Origin: Zygaena filipendulae
Taxonomy: Eukaryota > Arthropoda > Insecta > Lepidoptera > Zygaenidae
Length of the DNA: 64,000 bases
Direction of reading: 5' to 3'
Assembly: GCA_907165275.2 (NCBI GenBank)
Contig: OU015674.1
Coordinates: 4,613,001-4,677,000 of the forward strand
The translations under genes were made by a program, and so were the position numbers. Positions 10,380-19,719 of this stretch are shown here, in pieces (within the stretch, counting starts at the first letter, position 1; every line of letters begins with the position of its first letter). The notes under the pieces are model-generated. The model saw only the letters and a program-made list of their open reading frames with translations. It was not told the origin of the DNA and did no database searches.

Positions 10380-13323
10380 ATGACGTTCACTATTAATGAT
10401 ATTATACAGTCTAAGGTACATGGTCACCACCGGAATGCTCATCTGTTCAAACAGGTAACTCCAATTAAGTACTTCTGTAAAATTTTAAGTTTTAACAAAA
10501 ATACATATAAACTTTTTTACAGGTGAAATGTAGGTAATTATTTAGTTTATTGTTAACACGTACATTAGGTACATTAATTGCAATTGCGGGCCGTTGGTAG
10601 CCGTTCACGTGTGATGCCGCCGTGAGTCGTGACCAAGGGATATAGGGTTTCATTTTTATATGTATATAAGTATAGATAGGAGAATCCGGCTAGCTATCTG
10701 AACGATATTTTGCCAACTATTGTATAAATAATCTTATGTAATAATCACTAGCTGTGCCCCGAGGTTTCGCCAGGTTTCGGGAATTCCAGGATAAACTATA
10801 CGTATATATATATACGTATATATATAGACCTTCCTCTTGAATCTATTGATGAAAACCGCATGAAAATACGTTTAATTGTCTTTGAGCTCATCGCAAACAG
10901 ACAGACAGGCGCGGCGGAAGACTTTGTTTTAAAATATGTATGTAAAGATACTATACTTACTTACTAGCATGTATATTGTACATCTCCTCACACCTCTTCA
11001 AACTTGCAAACAAAAGTGTCTTTCACGCTTCAGCCAACAAATCACAAGCCGGGCCCCTCAGGAGAGTATTTGGGACGGTCAAGGTACGAAACACTGGCGG
11101 CTTGTGCGTTCGTGCCCTCGTTAGATAGAAGGGAGATAGGAATATACTGCATCATCATGATTTCAGCTGATAGATGCCCACTTTTGTCCGTCTTGTGTCT
11201 TTTTCATCACATTCAAAGAGAGTTAAATAAAAGCTAATTGACACATCATTTCTGTCCTCGCTAATCATTCTCCAAATTTAGAATGGGAACCATTCTCCTT
11301 CACAACAATGGCTTCCACGCCTCTTTCACTATAGTGTTCAGTACTGTATCTGTGTGTTGTGATGTGGATTATTATATTATATTTCAGGCACTAGCCACCT
11401 TAGGAGTTACCTTGGCCGCTTTAAGTATGGGCGCATCACTAGGTATTAGCGCATTGATAATACCAAAACTCAATGAAGATAAACAAATGAGAGTCGAAGA
11501 AAAATACCACTCATGGATCGGTAAGTCCGTTTTTTATAGCTTTTGGAGAAATTCCCGCCACGGAAAGTTAGCCCGAAACCTCGATGGCTGTAAGAAATAT
11601 GTTCAACGCATGATCCTTTTTGAACACTATACGACTTGAAAAAATGCCTGAAAATTAAACCATCGCTCCTTTTATTTTTTCTACGCTAACACTTCGCACT
11701 TCACAACAAACTAGCTGTGGCCCGTGGTTTCACCCGCGTGAGTTTTGGAATCAGGAACCAGGCAGAACAACCCGCCAAAGTTTCATCACAATCGGACCAA
11801 TGGTTTCGATACGCATAGAGGACAGACATACAAACATTCATTTTTATTTATAAAGAAGATGAGGAATTGTTTGGGAAAATGGCAAATATATTTATTTATT
11901 TAAGAGGAATTTTACGTGTGGTGAAGATTAATAATAATAATATACAATATATCTAATAAGGGCGAGCGTAGAATTTGTTCACATTTACGAGAATTTTAAA
12001 AACACTGTTAGGTTCTGTGGTTAGGTTAACGTACGTAATCTACAAAATAGTATTGACGTATACTTTGAAACTATCTCACTTATTGTGTATCCGTTTGTTA
12101 CAGCTTCGGTTACTCCAATGGCGATGATGCTCGGTTGTGTGGTTGCTGGAGCCCTACAGGATATATTTGGGAGGAGATTAGTATTTATGTTCCTAAACAT
12201 AGCGTTTGTACTCGGTTGGACACTTCTCGGATTGTGTCGGAGCATAGAAATTCTGTTATTAGGTAGAATACTGACCGGCTTCTGCTCAGGCGCACTGAGA
12301 CCAACCGGAATGGTTTTCCTGGGAGAAATAACACAACCGAAATACAGAGGCATTACGGTTTTTGGCCAATCATTGGGTACCAACGCTGGAATCTTATTAA
12401 ATCATTTATTAGGTTACGGGTTCTCTTGGCGAAATAACGCATTTATATCCTGTTCACCCTTACTGTTAAGTTTCATTTGTCTATTATTTTTGAGAGAGAG
12501 CCCTCTGTGGTTGATTTCTAAAGGAAAAACGAATCAAGGGATCGAGAACTTCCATTGGTACAGAGGCGGTAGTGAAATATCGAACAGAGAATTAAAAGCT
12601 CTTTTAGAGAAACAATCAAAGGGACCACCGATGCCGAATGCAAGAGAAGTGATCATTTTAATGTTCACAAAAAACTTTTGGATACCGTTTTCGGCGGTGA
12701 TTTTATTATTTATAGATTCCCACTATAGCGGAGTAAACACATTGTCATTTTACGCATTAGACATATTAAAGAAAACATTCGACGATGGCGTCGATTCTTT
12801 TCTTATGATGATCATCATAGACTCTGTAAAAATAATTTCAGTGATTTTCATGTTCATATTTGGAAAAGTTGTACCTCGCAAGAAAGCATTCTACTGTTCC
12901 AGTTTTGGCACAACTGTTCTGTTGATGATTTTAACAATATTATTGCACTTTGAATCAGATAAACTTCTGTGGGTGTCGGTTACGTCACTGATATTGTATA
13001 TGGGACTGGCAGCCACCCTCACAAGCGTGTCTTGGTCTTTTGTGGCAGAATTATTTCCAACAAATCTTCGTGGCATCGGATCGGGTGCTGGTTCGGCCAT
13101 GTCTAGCTTTATTCTTTTTACCAATGTGCAAGTGAGTCCCTTAATTATGGACACACTAGGCATCAAAGCAATGTACGGCATTTTTGCTGGTATAACATTT
13201 TTTTGTTCGATCACATTGTGTTTTCTGTTGCCGGAAACGAATGGGAAAACTCTACAAGAAATTGAAGACGAATACATCAATGACAAAAACATAAATATAA
13301 AAACAGTGAACTCCCAGCTGTGA
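10380..13323 (+). CDS. MFS sugar transporter 2 (tandem paralogue), three exons
   Basis: Paralogue of the gene at 5631, same strand. Exons are 10380-10454 (25 codons, MTFTINDIIQSKV to HLFKQ), 11388-11520 and 12104-13323, giving 475 residues. All splice phases match those of copy 1, and exons 2 and 3 have exactly the same lengths (133 and 1220 nt). Conserved sugar-porter motifs are GRRLVFM after helix 2, EITQPKYRG, RESPLWL, AELFPTNLRGIGSG and PETNGKTLQEIE. The reading frame is intact, so both copies look functional. It is expected to carry sugars across the plasma membrane; trehalose or glucose are guesses from the family. A block in exon 3 (12275-12360) is far more alike between the copies at DNA level than its surroundings. 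Confidence 0.9.
10585..10735 (+). repeat. dispersed repeat, copy 1 (intron 1 of transporter 2)
   Basis: About 150 bp shared with 14491-14625: CCGTTGGTAGCCGTTCACGT and GTGATGCCGCCGTGAGTCGT near the start, and GAACGATATTTTGCCAACTA near the end. Both copies run directly into a reverse Helitron-like end. Confidence 0.7.
10747..10935 (-). repeat. Helitron-like mosaic fragment
   Basis: Reverse-oriented CTAGCTGTGCCCCGAGGTTT end, then a (TA)n run and a second module (AAAACCGCATGAAAATACGT, AGACAGACAGG, GACTTTGTTTT) that also occurs near 50090-50200. Confidence 0.5.
11711..11855 (-). repeat. Helitron-like repeat, subfamily with ATCGGACCAATGG
   Basis: Begins CTAGCTGTGGCCCGTGGTTT and shares AAGTTTCATCACAATCGGAC and ACATACAAACATTCATTTTT with the copy at 57234. 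It lies in intron 2 of transporter 2. Confidence 0.65.
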
Positions 13324-13479
13324 TCAGTATTTTTTGTAATCTTACTGAAGAAGAAAGGATTATACGTATTAATTGTCTGTCTTAATTAATGACTACGGAC
13401 ATAAAACAACAAGAGTACCTATGGAAAAAACAGACTTTCATGTATATTGTTAAACTTTAAAGTAGCTTAAGTGTTGCTG

Positions 13480-13640
13480 TATCGGTAAAGCAATACCAAA
13501 CACTAATTTTTCATTGACTGAAAACACGGACACGGATAAAACGTTGTTTTCTAAATATGAAACCCAGCTAGACTAATTAATCGCCCCCGACAATCATTGG
13601 AGCCTTTTCCAAGATTCAGATTATACACACAGCGAGCGAT
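13480..13640 (+). repeat. dispersed repeat, copy 1
   Basis: Shares TACCAAACACT, TTTTTCATT, ATGAAACC, TCGCCCCCGA-like and TTTCCAAGATTCA blocks with 36780-36962. Beyond the repeat, nothing was recognised between the transporter stop and 13934. Confidence 0.55.
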
Positions 13641-13934
13641 GGATCAGCTGTTCAGCTCGATCGAGGTCATTGAACTAAGGGGCAATATTCCGCGCACTTC
13701 GTCCATTTTACGGTCACCATATTCGCAGTGTGGTGGATATTTAGGATAAATTTGAGTCCACTAGTTCAGTAAAAAATCAACTAAGTACCTAATACCCGTA
13801 CGTCGACGAAACGCAAGATCTGCGGAAAACATCACCGCTGTCCGTGAAAGTGCGCAGGAAAATCCTAGGCAGTCGATTTTGCGTCGCCAGAACTCGGCCT
13901 TTCGCAGAGAACAACTTGGCAAATTTTGCATCTT

Positions 13935-13978
13935 GCGCTACCATGGACCAATTGGTTTTATTGGTCCATGGCGCTACC
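13935..13978. repeat. 8-bp-flanked palindromic scar, family B, copy 1
   Basis: A hairpin insert (13943-13970; left ATGGACCAATTGG, right TTGGTCCATG) lies between exact copies of GCGCTACC (13935-13942 and 13971-13978). Confidence 0.7.
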
Positions 13979-14102
13979 CAGAGAAGCCGCAGCGGACATT
14001 TGAACAATGTTATATTCCACACATAATGGCATCGATTCCCGTACGGGATCCCCGCAGGAACTTCAAAGTAGCCTTTTTTACTTCTTATAACATCAGCTAA
14101 TT

Positions 14103-14338
14103 GGACATAGATAAGCAATAGTGTGTTAACCCACACTGGAGAAATTTTGAGTAAATCGTATTTTAAAAGTATAGCGCCATTTTGTGTCAACATTTTTTAT
14201 GTTAAATATTTAGTTACATATTTAAGCAATGTAATAAGGTAAACACATAATTAAAAAAACGTTCCCTAACTCTCAATAAATGGTTCTGAATCAATAACTT
14301 AATTTTGTAGGTTAACATGTTATTGCTTATCTGCGTCC
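14103..14338 (-). repeat. 236-bp MITE (GGAC family), copy 2
   Basis: Reverse orientation relative to 4217 and exactly the same length; AATT lies on both sides. Confidence 0.85.
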
Positions 14339-14377
14339 AATTCAGAAGTGAAAATCCCCTTAAAATCAGTCCAACTG

Positions 14378-14432
14378 TTTCGGGGATTCACCCGCGTGAG
14401 TTTCAGAATTTCCGCAGGAACTCCAAACTTCT
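14378..14432 (-). repeat. Helitron-like fragment
   Basis: Short remnant with TTCACCCGCGTGAGTTTC and TTCCGCAGGAACTCC. Confidence 0.45.
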
Positions 14433-14490
14433 TTCATGAGAACTTTCTCCTCATAACAAACACAACGAAAAAGAATTAGCAAAATTGGTC

Positions 14491-14799
14491 CGCCGGTCCG
14501 TTGGTAGCCGTTCACGTGTGATGCCGCCGTGAGTCGTGAGCGTGACCAAGGGAAATACGGTTTCTTTTTTATATAAGTATAGATAGCTAGCTGAACGATA
14601 TTTTGCCAACTATTGTATAAATAATCCCCGAGGTTTCACTCGCGGTAATTTCGGAGTTCCCGCGGGAATTCCGGGATCAAAAGTGCCCTATGTCCTTCTC
14701 TGTACCCCTGACAACGTGCATGCCTCATCCAAATCCGTTCAGCCGTTTTTGCGTGATTGAGTAACAAACATCCACACTTTCACATTTATATTAGTAGGA
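14491..14799 (-). repeat. dispersed repeat copy 2 joined to a Helitron-like repeat
   Basis: 14491-14625 is the second copy of the segment at 10585. From about 14626 a reverse Helitron-like unit follows (CCCGAGGTTTCACTCG, GTTCCCGCGGGAATTCCGGG) and ends ATTAGTAGGA|T, i.e. A|TCC on the complement. Its CTAG end is missing at the junction. Confidence 0.7.
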
Positions 14800-14809
14800 T
14801 GACCAGAAT

Positions 14810-15110
14810 TTTTTTTAAATATCTCGAGTTCCAGATGGAATTTCGAAAAAATCGACACATGAGTATCTAAGTTAGACCCTTAGCAATACAACAAAAATAA
14901 CCGCATTCAATTTGGTGCAGCAGTTTTTGCGTAGCACGAATACAAACATACAGACAGACAGACAAAAATTCTAAAAAGGGTATTTTTGGCTTCTATATCA
15001 CTCATAGAGTCGCCTAAATTTATTTCTTCTTATTTATCGCCCATGTTACAATTTTATTATATGTATAGATGATAATAATAAATTTTATCTCGCTCAATTG
15101 GACCGTGTTA
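14810..15110. other. repeat-like spacer, no gene
   Basis: Contains GTAGCACGAATACAAACATA followed by an (ACAG)n run, typical of lepidopteran dispersed repeats. No copy was matched within the window. Confidence 0.35.
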
Positions 15111-15157
15111 CCTACACCTCAGAGTAAAGAAATGAATATTTCGTCTGAGCCTACACC
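15111..15157. repeat. 8-bp-flanked scar, family A, copy 2
   Basis: CCTACACC occurs at 15111-15118 and 15150-15157. The 31-bp insert between starts TCAGAG and ends ATATTTCGTCTGAG; the right stub is intact and the left one eroded. Confidence 0.65.
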
Positions 15158-15615
15158 ATCCAACGTGAAATCGGTTCTATTTTCATGTGGCTAAGTTTGA
15201 TTTCAATTAAAAAAGGTCTTTAGAACAATTAGTTACTTTTTAGAAATAAATTTTTTAACATAAAATTAAAACCGACTTCAAAACACACAAAAATGCACTA
15301 AACAAAAAAAATTAAAAATAACCTACGTATGTGCTAGAAGGTTATTTTTAACTTCTTTGATGATAAAAGTTAAGATCTGGTGTTGTTATGGTAGGTATAT
15401 TAAATTAAATAAAACTAGTATTTTAAAAAACTTATAATAAATAAATTTATTTAACAATAATACGACTTACGATTAATTAACTTTACAATAAAAATGTAAA
15501 TCATTACACAACAATGATTTTAACATTTTAATTTTTATAAATATCCCTAACTATATCACTTTGGTACTAAACGCAGTTCTCACGTTGACACAATTCGTAA
15601 TTTTACTTGTAGTTA

Positions 15616-16143
15616 TCATTTTTTGTCCTTTTCAACTTCTTTCTGATCTTGGATTTCCTCGACTTCTTTCCTCACGGGTCCGGTGTGTGTGATCGGGATA
15701 TTTCTCTCCCCTTTCAGAGCGTCGACCTTCTTCGGAGCAGTCACCGTCAGTACGCCATCGGACGACAACCTGGACTCCACTGCCTCCTCGTCCAGTTCGT
15801 CTGGCAATTTAAACTTCCTTACGAACTGCCTGGACACGAAACCGTGTTCGTCTTTCTTCTCCTCGTGTTTCCCTTCGACAACTATGAAGCCGTTCGACGT
15901 CTTCACTGTGATCTCATCTGGGGCAAAATGCTGGACGTCCACATTGATCTGCCATTTATCTTTTACAGCTTTGATCGTCGTGCCAGAATCTTTGGGCCAC
16001 CACGGTCGAAGTCGTGGCACTATAGGGCTGGTGACCGCCGAAAGCAAATCCTCCGGAGCTAGCGCCAGCCCAAAGTTCTGGTCTAGGAGACGCCTCGGCC
16101 AGTGAGGCAGCTCGTAGTCGAATAAGTAGGGGCACAGAGACAT
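15616..16143 (-). CDS. small heat-shock protein (Hsp20/alpha-crystallin)
   Basis: Chaperone of the sHSP family with 175 residues and no intron. The start was set at the Met beginning MSLCPYLFDYELP, which aligns with the start of the paralogue at 25072; the frame remains open further upstream, but that extension has no homology and would cross the TATA box. The N-terminal WPRRLLDQNFGLAL motif is followed by an alpha-crystallin domain at about residues 65-150 (WQINVDVQHFAPDEI to SDGVLTVTAPKK) and a lysine- and glutamate-rich tail. A TATA box and a heat-shock element lie upstream. It is transcribed toward the transporters. Confidence 0.95.
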   Translation of the reverse strand: MSLCPYLFDYELPHWPRRLLDQNFGLALAPEDLLSAVTSPIVPRLRPWWPKDSGTTIKAVKDKWQINVDVQHFAPDEITVKTSNGFIVVEGKHEEKKDEHGFVSRQFVRKFKLPDELDEEAVESRLSSDGVLTVTAPKKVDALKGERNIPITHTGPVRKEVEEIQDQKEVEKDKK

Positions 16144-16204
16144 TTTATACTTCGGATCTACACTGTAGCGAGTTTGAGTTATTACTGAGTCGGCCCGTTC
16201 GAAC

Positions 16205-16268
16205 GGCTGTTTATATATTCGCTGGTACTTGGCATCTATTTTCATGCTAACCCGAGAATTTTCTGGAT
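16205..16268 (-). promoter_or_regulatory. heat-shock promoter of the minus-strand sHSP
   Basis: On the complement, a perfect inverted pair AGAAAATTCT (16255-16264; nGAAnnTTCn, the heat-shock-factor core) lies about 40 bases upstream of TATATAAA (16210-16217), which is about 70 bases before the ATG. Confidence 0.65.
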
Positions 16269-16591
16269 ACACACTCGCTCGAAACGCGAGTGTGCACGTA
16301 GGTTTATTGCCCACGTTGATAAATAAACAGGTAGCGGTCCGTGACGATGATATTAACTCAAGTATGCAAAATATTATATTTATAGCATATTTTTGTAGTT
16401 TATATTATGTTTGGTATGATTTCAAACCGCGAAATAGCTATCTGACGTAAACACTATTATCGAGTCGTCAAGGCTTTTAGAAAATAGAATATGCTGGAAT
16501 TATGTTATTTGGTTTCAAGTTTTAACTAGGGATGTTACGGATGTAGAATAGTTTATTTGATACCATAAAGATAAAATAAGTACAAGCGTGA

Positions 16592-16632
16592 GTCTTAACA
16601 TGGACCAAGTTTAATTGGTCCATGGTCTTAAC
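16592..16632. repeat. 8-bp-flanked palindromic scar, family B, copy 2
   Basis: GTCTTAAC occurs at 16592-16599 and 16625-16632. The insert between has ends ATGGACCAA and TTGGTCCATG, as at 13943. Confidence 0.7.
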
Positions 16633-16705
16633 TAGAATACTTGGTACCAATGTAGTTATGTAGTTTCTTATCTTACGTAAAGCTTCCAAATATACTATAT
16701 TACTA

Positions 16706-16945
16706 GTTAATTTCGGAGATCCCACGGGAATATTCCAGGAAAAAATTACTTTACATATCTACTTTTCTGAAAATTGCATGCATTTTCGTCCGCGGGAATT
16801 ACTTGATAAAAGTACCCTATGTCCTTTTCTGTACCCCTGATAACGTGTATGCACATGATGATCGGTTGTGCGAGCTGTTAAGGCACGAAAGCGTAACGAA
16901 CAAACAGGCTCACTTTCGCATATTTTATGTACCTTCTTATGTGTT
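16706..16945 (-). repeat. Helitron-like repeat, rearranged
   Basis: Carries TTAATTTCGGAGATCCCACG, TCCTTTTCTGTACCCCTGAT and CGAAAGCGTAACGAACAAAC. A GGGAATTACTTGAT block after 16790 suggests two copies fused. Confidence 0.6.
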
Positions 16946-17202
16946 TATTAGAATATGGGATAGTTTTTTTTTTGTTTAAAATGCATAATACAAATACACA
17001 ATAATATGTGCTGCGGAGAACACTTTAATGTACATAATACTTTTATAACATTAAAATTATACTGATATTATATTAAATATTATATTAACATGTGAATAAA
17101 ACCTAAAACAACCGCTTCCATGTCTCACATGCTACATGTGCTATTCATTATATGCTTTACTGATATAATGATGTTAAATTATTCACATAAATTATAATAT
17201 CA

Positions 17203-17691
17203 TCAAGATGTTTTATTACCGTCCGATTTGAAAAAACGATCGCAAATATCTTTTTCATTCGACTTTTTCCCTTCAATCTGTAGTACCGACGCATCACTCT
17301 TACTGGGTCCCGAATAAGTTATAGGCACGTTAGTTTCACAAGGAGAATTCTCCGGCAAAACGCTTCTTGGGGAGCATACAGTCAGAACACCGTCAGGAGA
17401 TAGTTTAGACTCCATTCTATGTGGATTGCATCCTTTGGGCAACTTGAATTTTCTCACAAATTGCCGTATAACGTATCCTCTCTTGGTTTTCCTTTCCTGT
17501 TTTCCCTCTATAATGACGTATTCTGGGAGAGCCTTCACGCAAATTTCATCTTTATTAAATTGGTGTACGTCCACAGTTAACTCAAATCTCTCTTTGCCGA
17601 TCTTTATTGTTGGTCTGATGTTCCTTGATTGTTGGACCCAGGAAAGCAATTTTGGTATCACACGAACTCCTAATATTGGACTTAAAATCAT
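17203..17691 (-). CDS. divergent small heat-shock protein
   Basis: Alpha-crystallin-domain protein of 162 residues from the first Met (MILSPILGV). The domain is recognisable (FELTVDVHQFNKDEI, VIIEGKQERK, RQFVRKFKLPKG, MESKLSPDGVLTV), but it is much more divergent than its three neighbours and lacks their N-terminal RPRRLxDQxFG block. The frame stays open upstream of the Met to a good acceptor (TTTATTTCTTTACCAG on the complement, near 17735), so an upstream exon may supply the missing N-terminus; I did not find that exon. Tandem on the same strand as the sHSP at 15616. No clear TATA or heat-shock element was seen, so it may not be heat-inducible. Confidence 0.85.
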   Translation of the reverse strand: MILSPILGVRVIPKLLSWVQQSRNIRPTIKIGKERFELTVDVHQFNKDEICVKALPEYVIIEGKQERKTKRGYVIRQFVRKFKLPKGCNPHRMESKLSPDGVLTVCSPRSVLPENSPCETNVPITYSGPSKSDASVLQIEGKKSNEKDICDRFFKSDGNKTS

Positions 17692-17947
17692 TGCTAGGTG
17701 CTCCCTGTTTGTCTTTTTTCCAGCATTATTATCTGGTAAAGAAATAAATGTTGTTAATGAATGATTTGTGAATAATTATTATCATTATTATAACTAAAAA
17801 TATATATTTGTAACCATCAAATATTAAATAGAAAGAATATTAAATTGACAAATGGTGTCAAGACGTCATGTCAAAATGAAATTTCGATTACCGACTAGGT
17901 ATTCTGTAAATTGCGTAGCAAGGGCTGCTTGCTTTAGTTATTCTTCT

Positions 17948-17986
17948 GAGGGCTGCTCAGACGAAATAAATTTCGTCGAAGGGCTG
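17948..17986. repeat. 8-bp-flanked scar, family A, copy 3
   Basis: The left flank GAGGGCTG (17948-17955) and right flank AAGGGCTG (17979-17986) differ at one base. The insert is CTCAGACGAAATAA followed by ATTTCGTC, with the right stub shortened. Confidence 0.6.
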
Positions 17987-18320
17987 AATATAATCTACAA
18001 ATGTAGGTATTTTAAAAAGAAATACTTACTTAGACTTAATGGATATTGAATATTGATATGAAAAAATTAAAAAACAAAAAATTTGAATGATAGAGGCCCA
18101 AAAGTAAACAAATTAAATCGATAAGTACGGGTTGTAGGTAGGTACCATGGTTGTATCAGAGGATCTTTTTTTAGAAGGTTTCTTTCAAAAAAGTCCTATT
18201 ACGACTTCAATTTAGGACCAGTATATAAACATCCCGTAAAGTAAGGTTTGCCTGTATTTTTTAAGAATGGAAACATAAATAGGTCAGCTAGATTCTAAAA
18301 TAAAACATACGATACTATTT

Positions 18321-18830
18321 TGTAACATCGCTGTCATCGTGTCGACCTTAATAGTTTATTGACCTTGTGGCGTCCGCCACTCGTATTTTGTATATTTGTA
18401 TGTACATATATTTCTCGTGTAATTCATTCGTCATCCGTTTTCATTGTTACTGTACATCCACGCGGTACAATGGAAACGGACCATTGTAAATAACACCATC
18501 TCTTTACCATAGTAACGCTTCAACTGCGCATGTCCGGACAGTTCAGGCATGCGCAGTTGCCTAATGTCAGTTAGGTTTAAAAACTCATCTCTGGTTATAT
18601 CTTTGTTACCTTTCTATCCAAAATTTCAATTATTTTAATGTTTATATGTAGAGCGTGTTAGTGTGAATACTTAGTCAAAATAATCTTCTTCTCCTCCTTC
18701 TGTACATAATTTGGTGAACAATTAGGTGTAAGAACTTTTGTGAATAAATTTTCCTCTGTACATTAAATATCGTTTTGTGAATTTGTTATTTCATCACAAA
18801 CGGACAACGCCAATCCACTCAACCACCAAA
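18321..18830 (+). repeat. probable 5' LTR of the CsRn1-like element
   Basis: Starts TGTAACATCGCTGTCATCG, has a poly(A)-type GAATAAA near 18740, and is followed at 18832 by TGGTGACCC. That is the first part of a primer-binding site complementary to the 3' end of tRNA-Trp, the primer of CsRn1-type elements. No matching 3' LTR is in the window, so the borders are inferred. Confidence 0.5.
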
Positions 18831-18831
18831 C

Positions 18832-18840
18832 TGGTGACCC
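18832..18840 (+). other. candidate primer-binding site (tRNA-Trp type)
   Basis: TGGTGACCC immediately after the putative LTR. Complementarity to tRNA-Trp is lost after nine bases. Confidence 0.45.
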
Positions 18841-18900
18841 TCTGTACCGGACACCGAAGAAGACGTAAGCTTTACTAATTACAACATTTAAAAATATAAA

Positions 18901-19719
18901 ATGGATAAAGAAATCGTTATGCCAGAATCTGTTTCCACTACACCGCCATCCGAGATTTTCAAAGTCGGCATACGGATTCCTCCGTTTTGGCCTGAAGAAC
19001 CCGAGATATGGTTCGCCCAAGTTGAAGGACAATTCGCAGCCTCCGGTATCACTGCGGACTCGACAAAATTCAACTATGTCATTGGTCAGCTAGACCATCA
19101 ATACGCAAAAGAGGTGAAAGACATCATCACATCGCCGCCTGCGTCCGCAAAGTTTGAGAAACTGAAAACTGAACTCATTAAACGCCTCAGCGCTTCGCAG
19201 GAAAAGAAGGTGAAGCAACTTTTAATGCACGAAGAGCTTGGTGATAGGAAGCCTTCACAGTTTCTTCGTCACCTGCAGTCACTAGCTGGACCCAACATTC
19301 CTGATGAATTTTTGAAGACCATTTGGTTGAGTCGGCTACCCAGATCCACGCAAACCGTTTTAGCTGCTCAGCCCGATGCTTCGATCAGCATCCTATCCGA
19401 CCTTGCTGATAGAGTGCAGGACATCTCTACACCTTCACCACAAGTGGCTTCTACTTCGGCAGTAACACATGGCTCGCAACTGGATACTATGACCAAAGAG
19501 ATAGCAGAGCTGAGGAAACAACTTAAGGACCTCACGAGCAAGTTGGATGAAAGGTCTCGACCTCAATCGCGACGCAGCCGCAGTCGTTCTACAACTCGAT
19601 CCCGCTCAAGCTGTCAAAAGTATCCAGTCTGCTGGTATCACAACAAGTTTGGAAGCAAAGCATCCAAGTGCATGAAGCCGTGCGATTTCAAGCCGGAAAA
19701 CTCCAAGGGCAGTCAGTAA
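18901..19719 (+). CDS. gag of a CsRn1-like Ty3/gypsy retrotransposon
   Basis: Structural protein of an LTR retrotransposon, 272 residues. The N-terminal part (residues about 25-180: [45 protein letters not shown]) is the capsid-like domain common in insect gag genes. A coiled-coil-like stretch and an arginine/serine-rich region follow. Near the C-terminus is a zinc finger of the unusual C-x2-H-x9-C-x3-C form (C244, H247, C257, C261), the hallmark of the CsRn1 clade in place of a CCHC knuckle. Its stop codon overlaps the pol start (TAATG). The reading frame is intact. Confidence 0.9.
   Translation: MDKEIVMPESVSTTPPSEIFKVGIRIPPFWPEEPEIWFAQVEGQFAASGITADSTKFNYVIGQLDHQYAKEVKDIITSPPASAKFEKLKTELIKRLSASQEKKVKQLLMHEELGDRKPSQFLRHLQSLAGPNIPDEFLKTIWLSRLPRSTQTVLAAQPDASISILSDLADRVQDISTPSPQVASTSAVTHGSQLDTMTKEIAELRKQLKDLTSKLDERSRPQSRRSRSRSTTRSRSSCQKYPVCWYHNKFGSKASKCMKPCDFKPENSKGSQ

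Noticed and set aside
11283..11639. Plus-strand frame of 118 residues
   Set aside because: Reads through both splice sites of transporter 2 exon 2; only 11388-11520 is coding.
16144..16314. N-terminal extension of the sHSP at 15616
   Set aside because: It would cross the TATA box and has no similarity to the paralogues.
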